From Streptomyces sp. NBC_00285 (lineage in GTDB: Bacteria > Actinomycetota > Actinomycetes > Streptomycetales > Streptomycetaceae), in assembly GCF_036174265.1 (NCBI RefSeq), contig NZ_CP108055.1:4154001-4218000 (forward strand): DNA of 64,000 nt, given 5' to 3'. Below are positions 1 to 8,630 of the stretch, piece by piece. Within the stretch, counting starts at the first letter, position 1. Each line of letters starts with the position of its first letter. A program made the translations under genes and the position numbers. The notes below the pieces were generated by a model. It saw only the letters and a list, made by a program, of their open reading frames with translations. It made no database searches and was not told the DNA's origin.

Positions 1-640
1 GGCGCGGTGGCAGCTCCTCCGGGAAGGCGTCGCCGCCCGTCACCACGGGGATCAGGGTCGGGGCCAGCAGGACGTCCTGCGGGATCTCCACCCACACCGG
101 GCCGTGCGGGGCGGTCAGCGCCGACTTCCAGGCCGCCTCGATCGCGGAGGGGATCTGGGACTGGGCGCGGACGGTGTGGACCGACTTGACCACGCCCCTG
201 AACGAGGCCGACTGGTCCGGGAGTTCGTGGAGGTAGCCGTGCCGGCCACCGCCGAGACCGGCGGTGGGGATCTGGCTGCTGATCGCCAGCACCGGCGCCG
301 AAGCGGCGGCCGCCTCCTGGAGGGCCGCCAGGGACGTCAGCGCCCCCGGTCCCGTCGACAGCAGCAGCGGGGCCGCCTCGCCGGTGATCCTGCCGTACGC
401 GTCCGCCGCGAAGCCCGCGTTGTTCTCGACCCGCAGACCGATGTAGCGGAGGTCGGACCGCCGTAGCGCGTCGAACACGCCGAGCGCGTGCTGGCCGGGA
501 AGACCGAAGACGGTGGTCGCGCCGAGCCCGGCAAGGGTCTCCACGACCAGGTCTCCGCCGTTGCGGCCGGGCGGCGGGTTCAGTGCGGCCGCCGTCTGCG
601 CGGGGGTCGGACGGAGCACCAGGTCGTGGTCGTGAGTCAC
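1..640 (-). CDS. Thiamine-pyrophosphate-dependent enzyme, acetolactate-synthase-like (partial, C-terminus off the window)
   Basis: The first about 213 codons of a TPP-binding enzyme are present; the rest lies before base 1. The start is GTG at 640, overlapping the stop of the agmatinase gene by four bases (GTGA), so the two are translationally coupled. The visible part is the N-terminal PYR domain: a [15 protein letters not shown] segment near residue 45, the [15 protein letters not shown] segment with the conserved Glu that activates TPP, and [11 protein letters not shown], as in acetolactate synthase, glyoxylate carboligase and related decarboxylases. The substrate cannot be told from this half. 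Being coupled to a ureohydrolase suggests a role in catabolism of a nitrogenous compound, which is inference. Confidence 0.85.
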   Translation of the reverse strand, partial: MTHDHDLVLRPTPAQTAAALNPPPGRNGGDLVVETLAGLGATTVFGLPGQHALGVFDALRRSDLRYIGLRVENNAGFAADAYGRITGEAAPLLLSTGPGALTSLAALQEAAAASAPVLAISSQIPTAGLGGGRHGYLHELPDQSASFRGVVKSVHTVRAQSQIPSAIEAAWKSALTAPHGPVWVEIPQDVLLAPTLIPVVTGGDAFPEELPPR

Positions 641-1620
641 TTCGCAGCCTTCTCCTGAGCCCTCGCCTCTGCGATCTGGCGGGACATGATCGTGGTCAGT
701 TCGTACGCGGTGTGGGAGGCCGCCACCGACGTGATCTCCGCGTGGTCGTACGCGGGGGCCACCTCGACGACGTCCGCCGACACCAGGTTGCACGATGCCA
801 GACCTCGCAGGATCTCCAGCAACTCGCGGGAGGTCATGCCGCCCGCCTCGGGCGTGCCGGTGCCGGGCGCGTGCGCCGGGTCCAGGCAGTCGATGTCGAT
901 GGAGATGTAGAGGGGCCGGTCGCCGATGCGCTGCCGGAGCTGGTCGGCGACCTCGTCGACACCGCGCCGCATGACGTCCGCCGAGGTGACGATGCCGAAG
1001 CCCAGCTTGGCGTCGTCGTCCAGGTCCTGCTTGCCGTAGAGCGGCCCGCGCGTGCCCACGTGGGAGAGCGCCGAGGTGTCCAGGATGCCCTCCTCGACCG
1101 CCCGCCGGAACGGCGTCCCGTGCGTGTACTCGGCGCCGAAGTACGTGTCCCACGTGTCGAGGTGGGCGTCGAAGTGCAGCAGCGCCACCGGGCCGTGCTT
1201 CTTGGCCACCGACCGCAGCAGCGGGAGCGCGATGGTGTGGTCGCCGCCGAGGGTCATGAGCCGGGCGCCGGTCCCCAGCAGCTCGTCCGCCGCCGCCTCG
1301 ATCGTCTCCACGGCCTCGTGGATGTCGAACGGGTTGACGGCGATGTCGCCCCCGTCCGCCACCTGCGCCAGCGCGAAGGGAGCCGCGTCCTGCGCCGGGT
1401 TGTAGGGCCGCAGCAGGCGGGACGCCTCGCGGATCGCGTTGCCGCCGAAGCGGGCGCCGGGCCGGTACGAGACACCCGAGTCGAACGGCACCCCGACCAC
1501 GGCGACATCGGCCCGGCCGACCTCGTCGAGACGCGGCAGCCGGGCGAAGGTCGCCGGGCCGGCGTACCGGGGGATGCGGGAGGAGTCGACGGGGCCGCGG
1601 GGCGTCCCGGATGCGCTCAT
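637..1620 (-). CDS. speB: Agmatinase / guanidino-acid ureohydrolase (arginase family)
   Basis: A 327-residue enzyme of the arginase/agmatinase/formiminoglutamase family, which hydrolyses a guanidino group to urea plus an amine using two Mn ions. All metal-binding motifs are intact: GGDHT (125-129), DAHLD (151-155) and DIDCLDP (242-248). Length is typical. The ATG at 1618-1620 follows a purine-rich GAAGGA stretch on the minus strand. The gene is the first of a two-gene unit with the TPP-enzyme gene downstream and is divergent from a PucR-type regulator, its likely controller. Agmatine is the usual substrate named for this family; guanidinobutyrate is an equally reasonable alternative that sequence alone does not separate. 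Confidence 0.85.
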   Translation of the reverse strand: MSASGTPRGPVDSSRIPRYAGPATFARLPRLDEVGRADVAVVGVPFDSGVSYRPGARFGGNAIREASRLLRPYNPAQDAAPFALAQVADGGDIAVNPFDIHEAVETIEAAADELLGTGARLMTLGGDHTIALPLLRSVAKKHGPVALLHFDAHLDTWDTYFGAEYTHGTPFRRAVEEGILDTSALSHVGTRGPLYGKQDLDDDAKLGFGIVTSADVMRRGVDEVADQLRQRIGDRPLYISIDIDCLDPAHAPGTGTPEAGGMTSRELLEILRGLASCNLVSADVVEVAPAYDHAEITSVAASHTAYELTTIMSRQIAEARAQEKAAK

Positions 1621-1744
1621 GGTCGTATGCCTTCCTTGTGTCCTTCTCCTTCTGTCCTTCTGCCGACACTAGACAGCAAGGAATGCGACTGCGAAGTGTA
1701 CGTTTCATCCATTCGATCGGTCCCGGATGGAGGGAACATCCACC

Positions 1745-3205
1745 ATGCCGGACCCGGCAGTCCCACCCACCCCGCCCGTCCCGCTGGCCTCACTCCTGGC
1801 CCGCGAGGACCTGGCGCTACGGCAGATCGCGGGACCCACCGACCCGGCCACGGTGATCCACTGGGCGCACGCCTCGGAGATGGCGGACCCGTACCCGTAT
1901 CTGCTGGGCGGCGAGCTGCTGCTGACGGCCGGGGTGCACATCCCGGAGGCCGCGGGCTCCGGCACGTACTTCGACGACTACGTGTCGAGGATCGTCGCGG
2001 CGGGCGGTGCGGCCCTCGGCTTCGGCGTGGCACCGGTGCACGACACGGTCCCGCGCGCCCTGGTCGCCGCCTGCGACGCCCACGGGCTGCCGCTGATCGA
2101 GATCCCGCCCCGGACCACCTTCTCCGGCGTGGCCCGCGCGGTCTGGCAGCTGATGGCTCAGGCCCGCCACGCGGAACTCCGCCGCGTCACCGAGGCCCAG
2201 CAGAGCCTGGCCGCCGCCGCGTCCCGCCCCGATCCGGTGCCGTCGGTGCTGCGGCAGCTGGCGCAGCGGGTCGGAGGGTGGGCGGTGCTGTACGGGGCGG
2301 ACGGGACGGAGGTCGTGTCCGCCGGGCGACCGGTACGGACAGCCGCCCGGGAGGCACTGACCGAACTCGCGGAGGTCGTACGCCCCTCCGGCCCCGGAGT
2401 CCCGGCCTCCGCCGGCCAGGCGACCGCCGACGTCCACCTCGCCGCCTACGCCCTCGGCGCCGGCCACGGCTTCGTGCTCGGGGTCGCCGCGCCCCACCGC
2501 GACCCCGGCGACCACACCATCGCCTCCGTCGCGGCCGTGCTGCTGTCGTTGCTCACCGGTGAGCAGCAGAGCGGGTCGGGGGCGGCGCGGTCGTCGGCTC
2601 TGGTGCGGCTGCTGCTGGGAGCGTCGGCGCAGGATGTGGCTCCGCTGCTCGGTGGGCAGCGGTGGGTCGTCGTGCACGCCCGCCCGGACACGTTCGCCGC
2701 TCCCGACCCTGTCGCCGCCTCCGCGCTGGGCGCCTCGCTCGGGTCGCCGCTCATCGACGTGGCGCGGGATGTCGTACGGGTGCTGCTGGCCGCCGACCGG
2801 GAGCCCGCCCCGCAGCCGGGGTGGACGCTCGGGGTCAGTGCCGTGGCCGGTCCCGCCGAATGGCCCGTCGCCGACGCCCAGGCGGGGCGGGCGCTGGCCC
2901 GTGCCCGGGCCACCCGGGCCGGGCTGGTCCGGTACGGGGCCCGGCCGGCCCTCGCCGACCTGGTGCCGGAGGCGGACGCCGAGCAACTTGCCAGGGCGCT
3001 CCTGGCCCCGCTCGCTCCCACCCTCACCTCGACGCTGCGCACCTGGCTGTCCCTGCACGGCAGTTGGGACCGTACGGCGGTCGCGCTGGACGTGCACCGC
3101 AACACCGTGCGGCAGCGGATCGCGAAGTGCGGGGCGCTGCTGGAGCTGGACCTGGACGACCCGGACGTACGGATGGAGCTGTGGTTCGCGCTGCGCCGGT
3201 CATGA
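1745..3205 (+). CDS. PucR-family transcriptional regulator
   Basis: A 486-residue regulator. The first about 130 residues match the PucR N-terminal (purine-catabolism regulator) domain, the middle is a divergent GGDEF-like spacer, and the last about 56 residues form the PucR C-terminal helix-turn-helix, with the characteristic DVHRNTVRQRI motif. I chose ATG 1745 over the in-frame ATG at 1727 because GGAGGG at 1729-1734 is well placed for 1745. It is divergent from speB across 124 bases, so it probably activates the ureohydrolase operon in response to a nitrogen compound; PucR proteins are usually activators of purine or amine catabolism. Confidence 0.85.
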   Translation: MPDPAVPPTPPVPLASLLAREDLALRQIAGPTDPATVIHWAHASEMADPYPYLLGGELLLTAGVHIPEAAGSGTYFDDYVSRIVAAGGAALGFGVAPVHDTVPRALVAACDAHGLPLIEIPPRTTFSGVARAVWQLMAQARHAELRRVTEAQQSLAAAASRPDPVPSVLRQLAQRVGGWAVLYGADGTEVVSAGRPVRTAAREALTELAEVVRPSGPGVPASAGQATADVHLAAYALGAGHGFVLGVAAPHRDPGDHTIASVAAVLLSLLTGEQQSGSGAARSSALVRLLLGASAQDVAPLLGGQRWVVVHARPDTFAAPDPVAASALGASLGSPLIDVARDVVRVLLAADREPAPQPGWTLGVSAVAGPAEWPVADAQAGRALARARATRAGLVRYGARPALADLVPEADAEQLARALLAPLAPTLTSTLRTWLSLHGSWDRTAVALDVHRNTVRQRIAKCGALLELDLDDPDVRMELWFALRRS

Positions 3206-3266
3206 TCGCGTGACCCGCGTCCCAGCGCGCGGGATGCGCGGCGATCCCGTGAAGGAGTGCATCAGA

Positions 3267-4064
3267 ATGGGAGACATGCCGATACCCGGGACACCCAGCC
3301 GCGCCGAGCTCGTCGACCACCTTGTGAAGACCCGTATCGCGGGTGAGGTCGCCACCCCGCGTGAGAACAACCTCTCCCACTACCGTCAGCTGGCGAACGG
3401 CAACCGCCACTACTGGTTCGGTCTGGAGCTGGGCGACCGCTGGAGCGACGAGCAGGACGTGCTCGCGGTGATGGCGGAGCGGGCGGGGGTCAGCGACGAC
3501 CCGGAGTACCGGTACGGCCAGGACACCATCGACCCCGAGCTGACCGTCGGCGGCCTTGAGCGCATGGCGGCCCGGCTGCGCAAGGCGGCGGACGGGCAGC
3601 AGCGGGTGCTCTTCGCGACCGGTCACCCCGGCGGGCTCCTCGACGTGCACCACGCCACGGCGGCGGCACTGCGCGCGGCCGGCTGCGAGATCGTGGTCAT
3701 CCCGGACGGGCTGCAGACGGACGAGGGGTACGTCATGCAGTTCGCGGACGTGGCGGTCCTGGAACACGGCGCCACCCTGTGGCACACGCACTCCGGCGAG
3801 CCGATGAAGGCCATCCTCACCGCCCTGGAGCGCGAGGGCCGCCCGCTGCCCGACCTGGTCGTCGCCGACCACGGCTGGGCGGGGTACGCCGGACAGCACG
3901 GCGTGGACTCCGTCGGGTACGCCGACTCCAACGACCCGGCCCTGTTCGTCGGCGAGTCGGAGGGCACGGTCCAGGTGACGGTCCCGCTCGACGACCATGT
4001 CGTGAGCCCGCGCCACTACGACCCGATGACGGCGTATCTCCTCAGCGAGGCCGCGTTGCGCTAG
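3267..4064 (+). CDS. Conserved actinobacterial phosphatase-like protein, function unknown
   Basis: A 265-residue soluble protein. ATG 3267 is supported by GAAGGAG at 3251-3257; the reading frame is open further upstream but that part is out-of-frame shadow of the PucR gene. I recognise it as a protein commonly annotated only as phosphatase in streptomycetes, but I see no textbook phosphatase motif; it has conserved-looking segments FATGHPGGLLDVHH, IPDGLQTDEGYVMQF and VADHGWAGYAG (a His/Asp-rich set that could bind metal). It follows the PucR gene by 61 bases on the same strand and is convergent with tesB. Function is left open. Confidence 0.75.
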   Translation: MGDMPIPGTPSRAELVDHLVKTRIAGEVATPRENNLSHYRQLANGNRHYWFGLELGDRWSDEQDVLAVMAERAGVSDDPEYRYGQDTIDPELTVGGLERMAARLRKAADGQQRVLFATGHPGGLLDVHHATAAALRAAGCEIVVIPDGLQTDEGYVMQFADVAVLEHGATLWHTHSGEPMKAILTALEREGRPLPDLVVADHGWAGYAGQHGVDSVGYADSNDPALFVGESEGTVQVTVPLDDHVVSPRHYDPMTAYLLSEAALR

Positions 4065-4086
4065 TGCCCTCGCCCGCCCGGGGGCC

Positions 4087-4959
4087 TCAGGTGCGCCGGG
4101 GCGCCCGGACGACGCCCTCCTGGATCACCGAGATCGCCAACTGGCCCTCCTGCGTGTAGATACGGGCCTGGCCGAGACCGCGGCCACCCGAGGCCGACGG
4201 CGACTCCTGGTCGTACAGGAGCCATTCGTCGGCGCGGAAGGGGCGGTGGAACCACATCGCGTGGTCGAGCGAGGCCCCGACCACGTCACCGACGGCCCAG
4301 CCGCCGCGGCCGTGCGCGAGGAGGACCGAGTCGAGGAGCGTCATGTCGGAGACGTAGGTGGCGAGGACGACGTGCAGGAGCGGATCGTCCGCGAGCTTGC
4401 CGTTGGTGCGGAACCAGACCTGGGAGTGGGGTTCGCGCGACTCGCCGAACTTCCCGTACGGCGGGTCCTCGACGTAGCGCAGGTCGATCGCCTCGCGCGT
4501 CTCCAGGAACCGCTCGACGACAGCCGCGTCCAGGTGGTCGTAGCCGCGCAGCCGCTCCGCGGAGGTCGGGAGGGTGACCGGGTCGGGGGCGGCCGGCATC
4601 GGGGCCTGGTGGTCGAAGCCCTCCTCGTGCCGCTGGAAGGACGCGGAGAGGGCGAAGATCGGCTGGCCGTGCTGGACGGCGAGCACGCGGCGCGCGGTGA
4701 AGGAGCGGCCGTCGTTCATACGGTCGACGGTGTAGACGATCGGCGCGCCCGGGTCACCTGGGCGCAGGAAGTACGCGTGCAGGGAGTGGGCGAGCCGGTC
4801 CTCGGGGACCGTCCGCCCGGCGGCGACGAGCGCCTGCGCCGCGACCTGCCCGCCGAAGACGCGGGGGACGACGGCGGGGCGGGACGCGCCGCGGAAGATG
4901 TTCTCCTCGATCTGCTCGAGGTCGAGCAGATCGAGGAGATCCTGAAGTGCCTGGCTCAT
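4087..4959 (-). CDS. tesB: Acyl-CoA thioesterase II
   Basis: A 290-residue TesB-type thioesterase with the tandem (double) hotdog fold, hydrolysing medium- to long-chain acyl-CoA to free acid and CoA. Typical features are the RVFGGQVAAQAL segment near residue 34, HSLHAYFLRPG near 60, and the C-terminal half with LDHAMWFHRPFRADEWLLYD. Length is normal for the family. It lies 34 bases downstream of the acyl-CoA dehydrogenase gene on the same strand, so the two may be cotranscribed. No good Shine-Dalgarno sequence precedes ATG 4959. The first about 20 codons contain an 18-bp perfect inverted repeat, listed separately. Confidence 0.9.
   Translation of the reverse strand: MSQALQDLLDLLDLEQIEENIFRGASRPAVVPRVFGGQVAAQALVAAGRTVPEDRLAHSLHAYFLRPGDPGAPIVYTVDRMNDGRSFTARRVLAVQHGQPIFALSASFQRHEEGFDHQAPMPAAPDPVTLPTSAERLRGYDHLDAAVVERFLETREAIDLRYVEDPPYGKFGESREPHSQVWFRTNGKLADDPLLHVVLATYVSDMTLLDSVLLAHGRGGWAVGDVVGASLDHAMWFHRPFRADEWLLYDQESPSASGGRGLGQARIYTQEGQLAISVIQEGVVRAPRRT
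4902..4939. repeat. 18-bp perfect inverted repeat inside the start of tesB
   Basis: Arms 4902-4919 and 4922-4939 are exact reverse complements around a two-base centre. They fall about 20 bases into the tesB coding sequence, in codons for the Leu/Asp/Glu-rich LLDLLDLEQIEEN segment. In the tesB mRNA this would be a very stable hairpin close to the ribosome binding region. Confidence 0.8.
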
Positions 4960-4993
4960 GGAACTGTTGTACCGGTCGGTGATTCCGCGCGGC

Positions 4994-6151
4994 TTACAGG
5001 CCCATGTCCTTCGCGATGATCGACTTCATGATCTCGCTGGTGCCGCCGTAGATGCGGTTGACGCGGTTGTCCGCGTACAGGCGGGCGATCGGGTACTCGT
5101 TCATGAAGCCGTAGCCGCCGTGCAGCTGGAGGCAGCGGTCGATGACGCGGTGCGCGACCTCGGTGGTGAACAGCTTGGCGCTGGCGGCCTCGGCGGGGGT
5201 GAGCTCGCCGGCGTCGAGGGCTTCGAGGGCGCGGTCGACGACGGCTTCCGCGGCGTCCACCTCGGCCTGGCAGGCGGCCAGCTCGAACTTGGTGTTCTGG
5301 AAGGACGCAACGGACTTGCCGAAGACGGTGCGCTCCTGGACGTACTCCTTGGCGAACCGGACGGCGGCCTTGGCCTGCGCGTAGGCGCCGAAGGCGATGC
5401 CCCAGCGCTCGGAGGCGAGGTTGTGGCCGAGGTAGTAGAAGCCCTTGTTCTCCTCGCCGAGGAGGTCCTCGACGGGGACCTTGACGTCGACGAACGCGAG
5501 CTCGGCGGTGTCGGAGGTCTTCAGGCCCAGCTTGTCCAGCTTGCGGCCGATGGAGTAGCCCTCGGACTTGGTGTCCACGGCGAACAGGGAGATGCCGAAG
5601 CGGCGGTCCTCGGCGGTGGGCGCGGAGGTGCGGGCGCAGACGATCACGCGGTCGGCGTGGACGCCACCGGTGATGAAGGTCTTGGAGCCGTTGAGGACGT
5701 AGTGCGTGCCGTCCTCGGAGAGCTTGGCGGTGGTCTTCATGCCCGCGAGGTCGGAGCCGGTGCCCGGCTCGGTCATCGCGAGGGCCCACATCTCCTCGGC
5801 GGAGACGAACTTCGGCAGGAAGCGCTTCTTCTGCTCGTCGGTGGCGAGCATCTTGATGTACGGCAGTCCGAGCAGGACGTGCACACCGGAGCCGCCGAAC
5901 TGGACACCCGCGCGGGCGGTCTCCTCGTACATCACGGCTTCGAACTTGTACGAGTCGATGCCGGCGCCGCCGAACTCATCGTCTACGCGGATGCCGAAGA
6001 CGCCGAGCTCGGCGAGCTTGTAGTAGAAGTCGCGCGGCGCCTGGCCGGCCGCGAACCACTCGTCGTAGACCGGGACGACCTCGGCCTCGATGAAGGCCCG
6101 CAGGGTCTCCCGGAACGCCTCGTGGTCCTCGTTGAACACAGTACGGCGCAC
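4994..6151 (-). CDS. Acyl-CoA dehydrogenase, long-chain (LCAD)-like
   Basis: A 385-residue FAD enzyme that oxidises acyl-CoA to 2-enoyl-CoA. GTG 6151 is chosen because AGGGAG lies just upstream; more upstream in-frame starts have no ribosome site. The ACAD N-terminal, middle (MTEPGTGSDLAGM) and C-terminal (HGGYGFMNEYPIARLYAD) domains are complete. The usual catalytic Glu in the C-terminal E-G-T motif is Gly here (YGGTSEIMK, about residue 369), as in mammalian long-chain ACAD; the alternative base Glu is present in LASERWG (E248). That places it with the LCAD/isovaleryl-type active site. It lies downstream of a TetR gene and upstream of tesB. Confidence 0.88.
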   Translation of the reverse strand: MRRTVFNEDHEAFRETLRAFIEAEVVPVYDEWFAAGQAPRDFYYKLAELGVFGIRVDDEFGGAGIDSYKFEAVMYEETARAGVQFGGSGVHVLLGLPYIKMLATDEQKKRFLPKFVSAEEMWALAMTEPGTGSDLAGMKTTAKLSEDGTHYVLNGSKTFITGGVHADRVIVCARTSAPTAEDRRFGISLFAVDTKSEGYSIGRKLDKLGLKTSDTAELAFVDVKVPVEDLLGEENKGFYYLGHNLASERWGIAFGAYAQAKAAVRFAKEYVQERTVFGKSVASFQNTKFELAACQAEVDAAEAVVDRALEALDAGELTPAEAASAKLFTTEVAHRVIDRCLQLHGGYGFMNEYPIARLYADNRVNRIYGGTSEIMKSIIAKDMGL

Positions 6152-6243
6152 CGCCGGCTCCCTTTCTGCGCCTAAGCCGGCGCCGCTCTCGCGTATGTGG
6201 TTGCTCGCCGTGGGGGTCCTCAATTGATGGTTGCGGTCCCTGG

Positions 6244-6260
6244 GCTAAGCGCTTGCTCAG
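6244..6260 (-). promoter_or_regulatory. AAGCGCTT-centred motif in the promoter region of the acyl-CoA dehydrogenase gene
   Basis: The 164-base gap between the TetR stop and the dehydrogenase start contains GCTAAGCGCTTGCTCAG with an 8-bp palindromic core at 6247-6254. Such a core is a plausible TetR-type operator for fatty-acid genes, but this is a guess from position and symmetry only. Confidence 0.25.
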
Positions 6261-6315
6261 AATCAAGGTACCGGCCGGTAGGGAGGGGCGTCCAGAGGTG
6301 ATCCCGTAACGCTCG

Positions 6316-6909
6316 TCACGCCCCCGCCGCCGCGAACGCTCCCCGGGCCATGCGGTGCAGCAGTTCGGCTGTCACTCCCCGCCCCGGCAGCGACCCCGGC
6401 CGCCCCAGGTGCGGGGTCGAGTTCAGCAGGCCGAAGACCGAGTGGACCGCGGAACGGGCCGCCGGTTCGGCCAGGGCCGGGTAGACCTCGCGGACCACCT
6501 CCACCCACAGCTCGACGTACTGCCGCTGGAGCTGCCGGACCAGCTTGCGGTCGCTGTCGCGCAGGCGGTCCAGTTCACGGTCGTGGAGGGTGATGAGGGG
6601 ACGGTCGTCGAGGGCGAAGTCGATGTGGCCCTCGATCAGCGAGTCCAGCAGCGCCTCCGGGTCGTCGCCACCCCACTCGGCCACCCTCCGCTTCCCGCCC
6701 GTCAGCAACTGCCCGCTGATCCCCACCAGCAGCTCCGCGAGCATCGCGTCCTTGCCCGGGAAGTGCCGGTAGAGGCCGGGGCCGCTGATGCCGACCGCGG
6801 CGCCTATCTCGTCCACACCCACGCCGTGGAACCCGCGCTCGGCGAACAGCCGCGCGGCCTCCTTGAGGATCTGCTCGCGGCGGGTGGGGGCGTCGGTTCT
6901 GGTGGCCAT
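6316..6909 (-). CDS. TetR-family transcriptional regulator
   Basis: A 197-residue repressor-type protein. The TetR helix-turn-helix occupies about residues 10-56 (ILKEAARLFAERGFHGVGV, then ISGPGLYRHFPGKDAM); the remainder is the helical ligand-binding domain. It is divergent from accD1-accA1-hmgL-acdH and upstream of a same-strand acyl-CoA dehydrogenase gene. Two 16-bp palindromes in the 98-base divergent gap are the likely operators, so the protein probably represses the leucine-catabolism operon and itself, with an acyl-CoA as inducer. The ligand is inference. Confidence 0.9.
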   Translation of the reverse strand: MATRTDAPTRREQILKEAARLFAERGFHGVGVDEIGAAVGISGPGLYRHFPGKDAMLAELLVGISGQLLTGGKRRVAEWGGDDPEALLDSLIEGHIDFALDDRPLITLHDRELDRLRDSDRKLVRQLQRQYVELWVEVVREVYPALAEPAARSAVHSVFGLLNSTPHLGRPGSLPGRGVTAELLHRMARGAFAAAGA

Positions 6910-6931
6910 GGAAGCAATTCTAGACAGGGAG

Positions 6932-6975
6932 GTTAGCGGTCGTTAACCTGAAGGAGTTGGTTAACGCTCATTAAC
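6932..6975. promoter_or_regulatory. Pair of 16-bp palindromic operators between the TetR gene and accD1
   Basis: GTTAGCGGTCGTTAAC at 6932-6947 and GTTAACGCTCATTAAC at 6960-6975 are near-palindromes; in inverted orientation they share GTTAACGNNCNNTAAC. Their centres are 28 bases apart. They sit in the divergent promoter gap, as expected of two TetR dimer sites controlling both directions. Seen directly; the regulator assignment is inference. Confidence 0.7.
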
Positions 6976-7007
6976 AGCAGATCACTGGGTGAGGGAGACC
7001 GCCGGAC

Positions 7008-8624
7008 ATGGATCAGGCACCCGAGCTGACGAGCGCGGCAGACCCCGCGTCGGAGGCCTGGAAGGCCAACGAGGAGGCCCACCGGGCCCTCGTGGAGGAG
7101 CTGCGCGACAAGCTCGCCGCGGCCCGGCTGGGCGGTGGGGACAGGGCCCGGGCCCGGCACACCGCGCGCGGCAAGCTGCTGCCACGGGACCGGGTGGACG
7201 GCCTGCTCGACCCCGGCTCGCCCTTCCTGGAGCTCGCCCCCCTCGCCGCCGACGGGATGTACGAAGGACAGGCCCCGGCCGCCGGGGTCATCGCCGGGAT
7301 CGGGCGGGTCAGCGGGCGGGAGTGCGTCGTCATCGCCAACGACGCCACCGTCAAGGGCGGCACGTACTACCCGATGACCGTGAAGAAGCACCTGCGCGCC
7401 CAGGAGGTCGCGCTCGACAACCGGCTCCCCTGCATCTACCTCGTCGACTCCGGCGGCGCCTTCCTGCCCATGCAGGACGAGGTCTTCCCGGACCGCGAGC
7501 ACTTCGGGCGGATCTTCTACAACCAGGCCCGGATGTCGGGGGCGGGCATCCCGCAGATCGCGGCCGTGCTCGGGTCGTGCACGGCCGGCGGCGCGTACGT
7601 CCCGGCGATGAGCGACGAGGCCGTCATCGTGCGGAACCAGGGCACGATCTTCCTCGGCGGTCCCCCGCTGGTGAAGGCCGCCACCGGCGAGGTCGTCACC
7701 GCGGAGGAGCTCGGCGGCGGCGAGGTGCACTCCCGGGTCTCCGGCGTCACCGACCACCTCGCCGAGGACGACGCCCACGCCCTGAGGATCGTGCGGAACA
7801 TCGCCGCGACCCTTCCCGCGCGCGGGCCGCTGCCCTGGTCCGTCCGGCCCGCGGTGGAGCCCAAGGTGGACCCCTACGGCCTCTACGGCGCGGTCCCCAC
7901 CGACTCCCGCACCCCCTACGACGTACGCGAGATCATCGCCCGCCTGGTCGACGGCTCCCGTTTCGCCGAGTTCAAGGCCGAGTTCGGGCAGACCCTGGTC
8001 ACCGGCTTCGCCCGGATCCAGGGACATCCGGTGGGCATCGTCGGAAACAACGGCATCCTGTTCTCCGAATCGGCCCAGAAGGGCGCCCACTTCATCGAGC
8101 TGTGCGACCAGCGCGGCATTCCGCTGCTGTTCCTGCAGAACATCTCCGGCTTCATGGTCGGCAGGGACTACGAGGCGGGCGGCATCGCCAAGCACGGCGC
8201 CAAGATGGTGACGGCGGTCGCCTGCACGCGCGTGCCGAAGCTGACGGTGGTCGTCGGCGGTTCGTACGGCGCCGGGAACTACTCCATGTGCGGGCGGGCC
8301 TACTCCCCCCGGTTCCTGTGGATGTGGCCCAACGCCAAGATCTCCGTCATGGGCGGCGAACAGGCCGCGTCGGTCCTCGCGACCGTCAAGCGGGACCAGT
8401 TGGAGGCTCGCGGCGAGACGTGGCCCGCCGAGGACGAAGAAGCCTTCAAGGACCCGGTCCGCACCCAGTACGAGCGCCAGGGCAACGCCTACTACGCCAC
8501 CGCCCGCCTGTGGGACGACGGGGTCATCGACCCGCTCGACACCCGGCAGGTGCTCGGCCTGGCCCTGACCGCATGCGCCAACGCGCCGCTGGGCGACCCC
8601 CAGTTCGGCGTCTTCCGGATGTGA
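7008..8624 (+). CDS. accD1: Methylcrotonyl-CoA carboxylase, carboxyltransferase (beta) subunit
   Basis: A 538-residue biotin-dependent carboxyltransferase. It transfers CO2 from biotin to an acyl-CoA, here most likely 3-methylcrotonyl-CoA in leucine breakdown. The crotonase-type halves are complete, with [27 protein letters not shown] and the stretch [18 protein letters not shown] followed by [19 protein letters not shown], which is typical of the methylcrotonyl rather than propionyl enzyme. ATG 7008 has GAGGGAG upstream. It heads the operon accD1-accA1-hmgL-acdH, separated from accA1 by only six bases. The neighbouring HMG-CoA lyase supports the substrate call. The symbol follows the accD1-accA1-hmgL naming known in streptomycetes. 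Confidence 0.9.
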   Translation: MDQAPELTSAADPASEAWKANEEAHRALVEELRDKLAAARLGGGDRARARHTARGKLLPRDRVDGLLDPGSPFLELAPLAADGMYEGQAPAAGVIAGIGRVSGRECVVIANDATVKGGTYYPMTVKKHLRAQEVALDNRLPCIYLVDSGGAFLPMQDEVFPDREHFGRIFYNQARMSGAGIPQIAAVLGSCTAGGAYVPAMSDEAVIVRNQGTIFLGGPPLVKAATGEVVTAEELGGGEVHSRVSGVTDHLAEDDAHALRIVRNIAATLPARGPLPWSVRPAVEPKVDPYGLYGAVPTDSRTPYDVREIIARLVDGSRFAEFKAEFGQTLVTGFARIQGHPVGIVGNNGILFSESAQKGAHFIELCDQRGIPLLFLQNISGFMVGRDYEAGGIAKHGAKMVTAVACTRVPKLTVVVGGSYGAGNYSMCGRAYSPRFLWMWPNAKISVMGGEQAASVLATVKRDQLEARGETWPAEDEEAFKDPVRTQYERQGNAYYATARLWDDGVIDPLDTRQVLGLALTACANAPLGDPQFGVFRM

Positions 8625-8630
8625 GGACCC

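Noticed and set aside
583..2562. 659-codon plus-strand frame over speB and the PucR gene
   Set aside because: Antisense to speB and out of frame with the regulator; Arg/Gly/Ala-rich shadow typical of GC-rich DNA.
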